In this document: positions 9,137-16,422 of the stretch, piece after piece | How the letters are laid out: every line of letters starts with the position of its first letter | Numbering within the stretch: position 1 is the first letter of the stretch | From: Burkholderiaceae bacterium | GTDB lineage: Bacteria; Pseudomonadota; Gammaproteobacteria; Burkholderiales; Burkholderiaceae | NCBI GenBank assembly: GCA_028871175.1 | Contig: JAGWNU010000007.1 | Span: 1 to 46,542, forward strand | Reading direction: 5' to 3' | DNA: 46,542 nt | The notes under the pieces: generated by a model | Told to the model about the DNA's origin: nothing | Database searches by the model: none | The model's input: the letters and a program-made list of their open reading frames with translations, nothing else | Made by a program: the position numbers and the translations under genes

Positions 9137-11467
9137 ATGCTTTCGCCCAAGCGCGCCGTGGCTGCCATGCCCCGGCGCACGCTGGTGTGCCGCGCCGCGC
9201 TCGCCGTGTGCGCGGCTGTGCCGCTGTCCGCCTCGCTGCCGGCCGTTGCCGCCGATGACAACGTCCCGGCCGCCGCGCCCGTCACCCAGGAACTCGCGCC
9301 CACGGTGGTGCGCGGCGCTGCCAGTCCCGCGCCGTTTGCACGCGACACGCCGGCCGTCGTGCAGAGTGTCACGGCCGATCAACTCGCCAACCGCAACGTC
9401 GTCACGACCGAAGACGCGGTCAAGTACCAGCCCAACGTGATGGTGCGCCGCCGTTTCATCGGCGACCGCAATTCCATCTTTGCCGGCCGCGATTTCAATG
9501 AGATCCAGAGTGCGCGCGGCCTGCTGTACGCCGACGGCATCCTGCTGTCGAACCTGCTCGGCTCGAGCTATACGTATCCGCCGCGCTGGTCGATGATCGG
9601 GCCGGATGACCTGGCACGCGTCGACATTCTGTACGGCCCGTTCTCGGCGCTGCTGCCCGGCAACTCGATGGGTACGACCATCGCGCTGACCCTGCGTCAG
9701 CCCGAGACATTCGAGGCCGCCGCGCAGACGCAGGTGATGCGCCAGCATTACGCCGACGCATATGGTTTCTCGCGCAACGTCACCGGCAACCATGAGAGCG
9801 CGTCGCTGGGGGACCGCATTGGCAAGCTCTGGTATGCGGTGTCGGTCGACAGGCTGGAGAACGACAGCCAGCCGATGCAGTACGCCACACCCAACTCCAG
9901 GTTCACTGCTGGCGGCACGCCGGTGCCCGTGACGGGGGCGGTGCAGGATCTCGGCCCCAATGGCCTGCCCCGAGTGATCCTGGGGCCGCAGATGCTTGAG
10001 CGCACGCAGCAATGGCAGGAAACCGTGCGGCTGGGCTACGTCTTCAGCGACCGCCTGGAGGCGTCGCTCATGCTCGGCCACTGGGAAAACCACTTCAACG
10101 ACCAGGCGCTCAGCTTCCTGCGCGATGCGGCGGGCAATGTCGTGACGGCCGGCAACGTGCTGATCAACGGCACGCCCTACACGATCGCGCAGAACGCCTT
10201 TGCGCCGCAGAACGGTGATCAGGAAAACTGGCTCTACGGGGTGGGCCTCAAGGGCAAGCTCGGCGGCTGGAAGATCGACACCCGCGCGTCGGTCTACAAC
10301 GTGACGCGCGACATCCTGCGCGCGTCCAACACGGCGGCCGGCAATGGCCCCGGCACCGTGTTCTACGGCGACGGGACGGGCTGGTCGAACGTCGATGTGA
10401 AGGCGGTCTCGCCTATGGTGTCCGGCCACACGTTCACGACGGGCTACCACTACGACCAGTATCACTTGCGCAACCAGACCTTCAACGCCACGAACTGGTC
10501 GACCGAGACGCTTTCCACACGCAAATCGAGCTACCAGGGCGATACGCAGACGCAGGCGGTTTTCTTGCAGGACGCCTGGGCGTTCGCGCCGCGCTGGCTC
10601 GCCACGCTGGGGCTGCGCTACGAAAGCTGGCGGGCGTACAACGGCCAGCTGGGCAACAGCGCGACCACGCTGGGCTACGCCAGCCGCACCGACGATGCGT
10701 TCTCGCCGAAAGCCGCAGTGCAATGGCAGGCCACGCAAGACACGCTGCTGCGCCTGTCGTACGGCCGGGCCGTGCGCTTTCCCACGGTCGCGGAGCTGTT
10801 CCAGGGGGCGATCAGCGGCAACACGATCGTCAACAACGACCCGAACCTCAAGCCTGAGCGCGCCAACGATGTCGACTTTACCGTCGAGCAGGCGGTGCCG
10901 TACGGCGTGCTGCGCACCAGCGTGTTCCAGAGCGACGTGCGCGACAGCATCTATACGCAGACCAACATCACCGTCACGCCCAACGTGACGAATGTGCAGA
11001 ACGTCGATCGCGTGCGCACGCGTGGGATCGAGCTTGCGTATTCGGGGCAGAACGTCCTGCAGGATGCCGGCGTGCGCGGTGTGGACGTCGAGGCGAACGT
11101 GGCGTTCACGCAATCGAAGACGCTGGCCGATGCCGCCAACCCGACCTATGTCGACAAGACGTGGCCCCGCATGCCGCGCGTGCGCGCCAACCTGTTTGCC
11201 AGCTGGCACGCCACGGCCGACTGGACGGTGGGCGCGGGTGTGCGCTACTCAGGCCGGCAATACGGCACCCTCGACAACACCGATGTGCTGCCGAACGTGT
11301 ATGGCGGCACCAGCAGCTTCGTTACGGTGGATCTGAAGGCGAGCTATCGCATCGACAAGCATGTCACGCTGGCGCTCGGCGTCGACAACCTGACCGACAA
11401 GCGGTACTTCGTCTACCACCCGTATCCGTCGCGCACCTTCTATGGACAACTGAAATGGCGTCTGTAA
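9137..11467 (+). CDS. TonB-dependent outer-membrane receptor
   Basis: The 776-residue protein is a TonB-dependent receptor that would move a scarce ligand across the outer membrane using the proton motive force. A long signal sequence ends near AVAADD. The plug domain includes TTEDAVKYQPNVMVRRR, the RVDILYGPFSALLPGNSMG block and preceding segments. A 22-strand barrel follows and ends with the classic C-terminal strand RTFYGQLKWRL, with a late NLTDKRYF motif. No long His-rich loop was seen, so the ligand cannot be read directly. Genomic context (DUF2946 before it, a His-rich beta-propeller and a thioredoxin-like protein after it) suggests a metal or metal chelate, probably copper. The stop codon TAA overlaps the next gene's ATG, indicating translational coupling. 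Confidence 0.93.
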   Translation: MLSPKRAVAAMPRRTLVCRAALAVCAAVPLSASLPAVAADDNVPAAAPVTQELAPTVVRGAASPAPFARDTPAVVQSVTADQLANRNVVTTEDAVKYQPNVMVRRRFIGDRNSIFAGRDFNEIQSARGLLYADGILLSNLLGSSYTYPPRWSMIGPDDLARVDILYGPFSALLPGNSMGTTIALTLRQPETFEAAAQTQVMRQHYADAYGFSRNVTGNHESASLGDRIGKLWYAVSVDRLENDSQPMQYATPNSRFTAGGTPVPVTGAVQDLGPNGLPRVILGPQMLERTQQWQETVRLGYVFSDRLEASLMLGHWENHFNDQALSFLRDAAGNVVTAGNVLINGTPYTIAQNAFAPQNGDQENWLYGVGLKGKLGGWKIDTRASVYNVTRDILRASNTAAGNGPGTVFYGDGTGWSNVDVKAVSPMVSGHTFTTGYHYDQYHLRNQTFNATNWSTETLSTRKSSYQGDTQTQAVFLQDAWAFAPRWLATLGLRYESWRAYNGQLGNSATTLGYASRTDDAFSPKAAVQWQATQDTLLRLSYGRAVRFPTVAELFQGAISGNTIVNNDPNLKPERANDVDFTVEQAVPYGVLRTSVFQSDVRDSIYTQTNITVTPNVTNVQNVDRVRTRGIELAYSGQNVLQDAGVRGVDVEANVAFTQSKTLADAANPTYVDKTWPRMPRVRANLFASWHATADWTVGAGVRYSGRQYGTLDNTDVLPNVYGGTSSFVTVDLKASYRIDKHVTLALGVDNLTDKRYFVYHPYPSRTFYGQLKWRL

Positions 11468-12720
11468 TGCATACGATTTCCCGATTTGCGGTAGCTGTGC
11501 TGCTCGGCCTGACGGCAACGCTGTGCCTTGCCCACGAGGGGCACAATCATGGGGCCATGGCCGGCAAACCTGCTGCCAAGCCGCAACTGGCAACCACGGC
11601 AGCGTTCGACAGGGCAGGGCGCCTGTGGGTGACGTGGGCGGAGGGGCAGCACGTGGTGGTGGCGTCGTCCGACGATCTGGGCAAGACGCTGTCCAGCCCG
11701 CAGCGCGTGAACCCCCAGCCGGAGCCGATCTATACCGACGGCGAGAACCGGCCGAAGGTCATCGCCAGCCCGGACGGCGCGCTTTACGTGAGTTGGTCGC
11801 GCCCGCTCGACGCGCCGTACACGGGCTTCGTGCGCTTCTCGCGTTCGCTCGACGGCGGCAAGACGTGGAGCGCGCCGGTGACGGTGCATCATGACCAGCA
11901 GCCGATCACACATCGTTTTGATGCGATTGCTGTCGACGGCGCGGGCCGCCTCTTCGTCGCGTGGATCGACAAGCGCGACCTGCTGCGCGCGCAGGCGGCA
12001 AGGCAGCCGTATGACGGCGCGGCGGTGTACTACACCGTATCGACGGATCGTGGCGCCACGTTCGCGCCGGAGCGCAAGGTCGCCGACCAGACCTGCGAGT
12101 GCTGCCGGATCGCGCTTGCGCCCGATGCCAACGGGCAGATGCTCGCGCTGTGGCGCAACGTGTTCGCGGGGGAGATCCGCGATCACGCACTGGCGGCTTT
12201 GCCGGTCGATAACACACCGCTTGCCATCACGCGTGCCACGTTCTCGGAATGGCGCGTTGATGCCTGCCCGCATCATGGTCCGGCGCTCGCCGTCACGCCC
12301 GATGGCGTTCGGCACCTGGCGTGGTTTTCGGTGCGGCAGGACAAGCCCGGCCTGTTCTACAGCCGGCTCTCGGCCGACGGCAAGCCGATCGGCGACGCAT
12401 GGGCATTTGCAGGTGCTGTACAGGCGAGCGCGCAGGCTTCGCACCCCGCGCTGCTCGCGGCCGACGGCGCGCTGTGGCTCGTGTGGAAGCAGTTTGCCGA
12501 CGACCGCATGCAGATCCTGCTGCGCAAGTCCACCGATGGCGGCGCGCACTGGACGACGCCCGCGAGCCTCGCGGCTACCGAGGGCGGCAGCGATCACCCG
12601 CAACTGCTGACCCGCGATGGCCGCGTCTATCTGTCGTGGCGCACGCAGATGGAAGGCTATCGGTTGATCGACATCACCGGCGCCGTGCCGGTCAACGCAA
12701 CGTTGGAGGCCGCGCCATGA
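11467..12720 (+). CDS. Exported BNR/sialidase-fold beta-propeller with His and Cys motifs
   Basis: The 417-residue product has a signal peptide (ISRFAVAVLLGLTATLCLA), directly followed in the mature protein by HEGHNHG, a likely metal-binding N-terminus. The body is a sialidase-like beta-propeller with several BNR/Asp-box-like repeats, for example SLDGGKTWSAP, STDRGATFAPE and STDGGAHWTTP. Two further motifs stand out: CECC near residue 215 and ACPHHGP near residue 260. Catalytic arginines of true sialidases could not be assigned, so the propeller is more likely a binding scaffold than a glycosidase. ATG 11467 overlaps the receptor stop; ATG 11455 in the same frame is an alternative. The gene ends in an ATGA overlap with the thioredoxin-like gene. 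A periplasmic metal-binding partner of the receptor is inferred. Confidence 0.85.
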   Translation: MHTISRFAVAVLLGLTATLCLAHEGHNHGAMAGKPAAKPQLATTAAFDRAGRLWVTWAEGQHVVVASSDDLGKTLSSPQRVNPQPEPIYTDGENRPKVIASPDGALYVSWSRPLDAPYTGFVRFSRSLDGGKTWSAPVTVHHDQQPITHRFDAIAVDGAGRLFVAWIDKRDLLRAQAARQPYDGAAVYYTVSTDRGATFAPERKVADQTCECCRIALAPDANGQMLALWRNVFAGEIRDHALAALPVDNTPLAITRATFSEWRVDACPHHGPALAVTPDGVRHLAWFSVRQDKPGLFYSRLSADGKPIGDAWAFAGAVQASAQASHPALLAADGALWLVWKQFADDRMQILLRKSTDGGAHWTTPASLAATEGGSDHPQLLTRDGRVYLSWRTQMEGYRLIDITGAVPVNATLEAAP

Positions 12721-13223
12721 AACCCGGTTTGAAGCCGCTGGCGGTTGGGCTCATGCTCGCTGCTGCCATGTTCACTGCGCACGCCGGCGAGGCGCTGCGC
12801 TTCCAGCCGCTGCATGCGCGCGACGTGCCCGCGCTTCTGCATGCGCCGCGCCCCCGCCCGCTCGTCGTCGAGATCTGGTCGCTCGACTGCAGCTACTGCC
12901 GCGAAAACATCGCGCGCATCGCGCAGTGGCGGCGATCCACCAAGCGGCATGTGGACCTGATGATGGTGGCGATGGATGGCCCCGAGCAAGCCGACATGCT
13001 GAACCGCGCGCTCGCGCCGCTAGGCAGAGACGGACAGGTGGATATCACACGCGTGCCGCAGTACGCCAACGCAGAGGCGATGCCCGAGCGCATGCGCGCC
13101 GCGCTCGACCCCGGATGGCAGGGCGAGACGCCTCGCACGATCGTCCTGCGCGCAGATGGCACGCGTCACGCGTCGAGCGGTTTGCTCACACCCGAGGCGT
13201 TGGACGCTGCGCTCGCGCGATAA
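12717..13223 (+). CDS. Exported thioredoxin-like protein (CSYC active site)
   Basis: The 168-residue product has a signal peptide (LAVGLMLAAAMFTAHAGE) and a thioredoxin-like fold with the motif WSLDCSYCREN near residues 56-66. That is a CxxC centre with the Trp of the family displaced upstream. The downstream cis-Pro region is probably TPRTIVLRADG. The start at 12717 overlaps the propeller stop as ATGA and has GGAGG seven bases upstream, so the start is secure. As the last gene of the four-gene operon it could reduce the Cys-rich CECC motif of the propeller or the CLYC motif of the DUF2946 protein in the periplasm. That partnership is inferred from context. It might instead be a TlpA-like metallochaperone reductase. 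Confidence 0.85.
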   Translation: MKPGLKPLAVGLMLAAAMFTAHAGEALRFQPLHARDVPALLHAPRPRPLVVEIWSLDCSYCRENIARIAQWRRSTKRHVDLMMVAMDGPEQADMLNRALAPLGRDGQVDITRVPQYANAEAMPERMRAALDPGWQGETPRTIVLRADGTRHASSGLLTPEALDAALAR

Positions 13224-13403
13224 GGGTTCGCTCAGCTAACTGCACCCATGCGCGTTGAACGGAATGCAGTCTGTAATCGACGGCGTAGCGCGTGCGCCGG
13301 TGCGGGTTTTGGCAGGCTGTTCAGCGAAATGCAAACATGGTGGGGGACAGCACCCCCCATCATTGGGGTATGGCAGGGGAAGCGCCCTTTTTATAATGGC
13401 GGC

Positions 13404-13512
13404 GCTTTGTGAATTCCGGCGCATTGCTCATTCACAAAGCACACCCGACCATCTTTCGTCGTCAAAGGCTGAAGATGTTAAGCCCGCCCGCCCCCCGGCC
13501 CGCGGGCTTTTT
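13404..13512 (+). ncRNA. Candidate small RNA with 5' hairpin and intrinsic terminator
   Basis: A TATAAT hexamer at 13392-13397 is followed by a perfect 11-bp stem, GCTTTGTGAAT at 13404-13414 with ATTCACAAAGC at 13430-13440, and a 15-base loop. An unstructured stretch leads to an intrinsic terminator at 13481-13512. The implied transcript is about 110 bases and has no convincing reading frame. An inverted pair AAGCGCC/GGCGCTT at 13380-13386 and 13401-13407 surrounds the -10. No good -35 hexamer was found, which weakens the promoter call. It could instead be a leader or a simple terminator of the upstream operon. No Rfam family was recognised by eye. Confidence 0.4.
13481..13512 (+). terminator. 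Intrinsic terminator
   Basis: A GC-rich stem, AGCCCGC at 13481-13487 with GCGGGCT at 13502-13508, is followed by a short T-rich tract ending in TTTTTC. It would terminate the candidate small RNA or read-through from the receptor operon. Confidence 0.65.
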
Positions 13513-13568
13513 CTTTGCCCGGCCGTACACCGCGGAAGCGGATGACAGGGTGCCTCTTCTGCGTCCCT

Positions 13569-13862
13569 TCAGCGCGCTGTCGCGTGCGGTGAAGTGGGGT
13601 GGCTGGCAGCACTGTGCTCCACGTCGTCTGACGCAGCACTCAGGCCAACTGCTACCGCGGTCAGCAAGATGGCAAAGCCGCGGGCAACGTAGAAGATCGT
13701 CAGCGCACTTGCGCACGCCTGCTGGACCGAAGCAGGTTTAACGCCATGCGAATGCCGTGCCGCGCGCGCTGAATATCGCAGCCGCTGCGCTGGCAGCGCG
13801 TCGCGGTGGGAGTGCGGCGTGTGCGTGTGATGCACCGAATGGGCGTAAGGCTTGCGCGACAT
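13569..13862 (-). CDS. Possible small membrane protein downstream of the TauE gene
   Basis: The 97-residue frame starts at ATG 13862 behind GAGAGAGAGG, which overlaps the end of the TauE-like gene, so translational coupling is possible. The N-terminal half is rich in His, Arg and Ser, including HHTHTPHSH. One hydrophobic stretch (IFYVARGFAILLTAVAVGL) could span the membrane. The C-terminus is polar. No family was recognised. GC-rich DNA gives many spurious frames, so this call rests only on the ribosome-binding site, the coupling and the hydrophobic segment. Confidence 0.38.
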   Translation of the reverse strand: MSRKPYAHSVHHTHTPHSHRDALPAQRLRYSARAARHSHGVKPASVQQACASALTIFYVARGFAILLTAVAVGLSAASDDVEHSAASHPTSPHATAR

Positions 13863-13874
13863 GACGCCTCTCTC

Positions 13875-14633
13875 TCAAGCGTGCGACCATGCGCGCCAGA
13901 ACAGCAGCGCCGTCATCGAAAAGCCAAAGGTGGAAACGAGCCCCCGCACCACCCGCACCGGCAGCCGTTTGCCCGCGTGCGCGCCCAGATAACCGCCCAC
14001 TGCCGCGGCCACCAGCATCACCAGCGTCTGCTGCCACCAGACCATCTCGGCCAGGGCGAAGCACAGTACGGCCACGAGGTTGGTCGCACCCACCAGCAGC
14101 GTGCGCGAGGCGTTCAGCGCCTTGATGTCCTCATGCCCCAACAGTGCCCAGACAGCCATCATCATGATGCCCACCGCGCCGCCAAAGTAGCCGCCGTAGA
14201 TGGCGAGGCCGCCCTGCGTGACGAGCAGCGTCTTCCATCCGATCCGCACGCGGCGGCGGAGCCACGCACCTGCCTGCTTGCCGAATGTAAAGGCCAGCGA
14301 CCCGATCAGCAGCAGCCACGGCACAATGAAGTCGAACGCTCGCGACGACGTGTTCATCAATAGGAGCGCGCCCAGCAGGCCACCGGCCAGGCTGACCGCG
14401 ACCATGGCACGCATCGAGACGTGCTCGAACCCGCGAAAGTCCGCTCGGTAGGCCCATGCCGAGGTGGCTGCCCCGGGCAGCAGTGCCACGGTACTCGAAG
14501 CGTTCGCAAACACGGACGGCACGCCGGCGAACATGAGGGCAGGGAGGGTGACGAACGAGCCGCCGCCCGCCAGCGCATTCATCATGCCGGCGAGCAGGCC
14601 CGCGCCAAACAGCAGCGGCGTGGCGGATTCCAT
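13875..14633 (-). CDS. TauE/SafE-family membrane transporter
   Basis: The 252-residue inner-membrane protein is a TauE/SafE (PF01925) exporter, a family linked to efflux or uptake of sulfite, sulfoacetate and other small organic anions. About eight hydrophobic helices are visible. The family hallmarks GLLAGMMNALAGGGSFVTLP in the first helix pair and YGGYFGGAVGIMM in the middle mark the two symmetric halves. ATG 14633 gives a typical length; an alternative GTG at 14696 would add 21 residues, and neither start has a clear Shine-Dalgarno. It is divergent from a LysR-type regulator at 14741, the classic arrangement in which the regulator controls the transporter. The substrate is unknown. Confidence 0.88.
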   Translation of the reverse strand: MESATPLLFGAGLLAGMMNALAGGGSFVTLPALMFAGVPSVFANASSTVALLPGAATSAWAYRADFRGFEHVSMRAMVAVSLAGGLLGALLLMNTSSRAFDFIVPWLLLIGSLAFTFGKQAGAWLRRRVRIGWKTLLVTQGGLAIYGGYFGGAVGIMMMAVWALLGHEDIKALNASRTLLVGATNLVAVLCFALAEMVWWQQTLVMLVAAAVGGYLGAHAGKRLPVRVVRGLVSTFGFSMTALLFWRAWSHA

Positions 14634-14695
14634 TGGGGGCGTTGTTGGAATTGCGTTGGAAAGTGCCTCAGTTTCTGGCACTGCCGGCAACGTCA

Positions 14696-14738
14696 CAATG
14701 TGCGATACATTGACGGTGCCTCAGGCTGAAGCTGAGGC
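14696..14738. promoter_or_regulatory. Two dyads between the TauE and LysR genes
   Basis: CAATGT at 14696-14701 and ACATTG at 14707-14712 form an inverted repeat with a 5-base centre. GCCTCAG at 14718-14724 and CTGAGGC at 14732-14738 form a second one with a 7-base centre, directly before the LysR start codon. LysR-type regulators usually bind dyads in such divergent intergenic regions. Which dyad is the regulator site is unknown, and the second could also act as an RNA hairpin near the ribosome-binding site. Confidence 0.4.
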
Positions 14739-14740
14739 TG

Positions 14741-15646
14741 ATGCCTTCTTCGAGATCGACCGTGCGTTTTGACCTGACAGATCTGAGACTTTTTCTGCAC
14801 ACCGCCGAGGCTGGCAGCATCACCGCGGGTGCGGAGCGCTCACACCTGACGCTGGCGTCGGCCAGTGCGCGCATCCGCGGCATGGAGGATGCGCTGGGCG
14901 TACCGCTGCTCACCCGCAACCGGCGCGGCGTCGAGACCACGGCGGCCGGACGCACGCTCATGCACCACGCGCGCGTCGTGCTGCAGCAGATGGACCGCAT
15001 GCGGGGCGAACTCGGTGAATATGCGCGGGGCCTCAAGGGCTATGTGCGCTTGCTGTCCAACACCGCGGCCATGACGGAGTTTCTGCCCGAGACGTTGAGC
15101 GCGTTCCTCTCTACGCATCCCGAAGTCGATATCGACCTGGAAGAGCTGGTCAGCCACGAGATCGTGGAGGCGATTGCCCAGGGCCGCGCAGACATCGGCA
15201 TCGTCAACGACGCGGTGGATCTGTCGGGCCTTGAGACATTCCCATTCCGCCACGATCGCCTCGTGCTGGTCACGGCGCGCGATCACCCGCTCGCCGAGCG
15301 CCGCGAACTGAGCTTCGTCGAGACGTTGCAGGAGGATTTCGTCGGCCTGACGGGCGACAACGCTTTGCAGGCCTATCTGGCCGGCCATGCCGCACGCGCG
15401 GGGTACCGGCTCAAGTACCGGGTGCGGCTGCGCAGCTTCGACGCGGTGTGCCGCATGGTCGAGCGCAACGTCGGTGTCGGCGTGATCCCCGAGCACGCGG
15501 CGATCCGGCTGCAGCGCTCGATGGGTATCCGCCGCCTGCGCCTGACCGATGCGTGGGCGACGCGGTTGTTGCGCATCTGCGTGCGCAGCTTTGACGACCT
15601 GCCGGTCTTTGCCCGGCAGTTGATCGAGCATTTGCGCGAGGCCTGA
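14741..15646 (+). CDS. LysR-family transcriptional regulator
   Basis: The 301-residue protein has an N-terminal winged helix-turn-helix (LRLFLHTAEAGSITAGAER through MEDALGVPLLTRNRRGVETT) and a C-terminal LysR substrate-binding domain from about residue 95. The ATG at 14741 lies just after a CTGAGG sequence; an internal start a few codons later cannot be excluded. It is divergent from the TauE-like transporter, so its likely target is that gene and itself, in response to an organic anion. The effector cannot be read from the sequence. Confidence 0.9.
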   Translation: MPSSRSTVRFDLTDLRLFLHTAEAGSITAGAERSHLTLASASARIRGMEDALGVPLLTRNRRGVETTAAGRTLMHHARVVLQQMDRMRGELGEYARGLKGYVRLLSNTAAMTEFLPETLSAFLSTHPEVDIDLEELVSHEIVEAIAQGRADIGIVNDAVDLSGLETFPFRHDRLVLVTARDHPLAERRELSFVETLQEDFVGLTGDNALQAYLAGHAARAGYRLKYRVRLRSFDAVCRMVERNVGVGVIPEHAAIRLQRSMGIRRLRLTDAWATRLLRICVRSFDDLPVFARQLIEHLREA

Positions 15647-15784
15647 CACGGGATTGCGTCCGTCGTTTGGGTGAAGCGTGCGGTTTGGCCTCGCTCGGAC
15701 CAGGCCGCGCCGGTACACTGCAAGCAGTTGCGGCGGCGCTCGAACGCGGCGCTGCATCCAACCCATCCGCTGATGGAGCGCATC

Positions 15785-16294
15785 ATGGCTTCTGCCGGTG
15801 TTCCCCCGATTGGCCTGCTGCACGCCGCGCGTGCACTACGCATCTATCGGCGCCACGAGATCAACGCGCTGGCCTGGATCGCGCTGGGCGTGTGCCTGCG
15901 CAGTCCGGCGCCGATGGCGGCGATCAGCGTAGCGTTACTGATCGTTTGCGCGTGGTCCCTCACGCGGCACATCCAATATCTCAAGCCACTGTATGAACTG
16001 CCGGTCTTCAGCCGGGTGCTGACGCATTGCGGGATGGCCTTTGCCGCCATCAGCGCGGCGGTGCTGGCGGTAGAACTCGCGACGGGCGCGGGGCGAGGCG
16101 CATGGTTTGATGCCGACGGCTGGCTTGCGGCCGCCTGGCCGCAGATCCTGCCAGACGTTTCCGGCATGGTGGAGCTGATGCTGGTCAGCGCCCAATGGGT
16201 CGCCGTGTTCGGTGTGGTGGTGGCGGCTGCGGCATGGGCATGGCTCAGTCTGGGCGGCGGCCGGTCGATGCGGCATCCGCCACGCCCGCAATGA
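15785..16294 (+). CDS. Membrane protein of unknown function
   Basis: The 169-residue product has about four hydrophobic segments (ALAWIALGVCL, AAISVALLIVCAW, MAFAAISAAVLAVELA and WVAVFGVVVAAAAWAWLSL) and ends in a basic tail, RSMRHPPRPQ. The ATG at 15785 has GGAG six bases upstream and is preferred over ATG 15773 and the longer open frame. No family was recognised. It sits alone between the LysR gene and the acyl-CoA synthetase gene, both on the same strand, with gaps of about 130 bases. It is probably an inner-membrane protein. Confidence 0.65.
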   Translation: MASAGVPPIGLLHAARALRIYRRHEINALAWIALGVCLRSPAPMAAISVALLIVCAWSLTRHIQYLKPLYELPVFSRVLTHCGMAFAAISAAVLAVELATGAGRGAWFDADGWLAAAWPQILPDVSGMVELMLVSAQWVAVFGVVVAAAAWAWLSLGGGRSMRHPPRPQ

Positions 16295-16422
16295 GCGCCC
16301 GGCCCGGGTGAATCCCGGCTGGTCTGGCGTGGAAAATCCTCCTATAAGTGGCGATGTCGGTTGCAGGTGCGTTTTTGTCGCGCCCGGATGAGGCGCGTGC
16401 AGTCAAACCACAGGAGACAGGC

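Noticed and set aside
8492..11209. A 905-codon minus-strand frame opposite the TonB receptor
   Set aside because: It is a shadow of the receptor gene, with the same low-complexity Arg/His/Gln composition and no ribosome-binding site or domain.
13255..13741. Two plus-strand frames across the sRNA region
   Set aside because: They span the hairpin and terminator, have no recognisable features and no ribosome-binding site.
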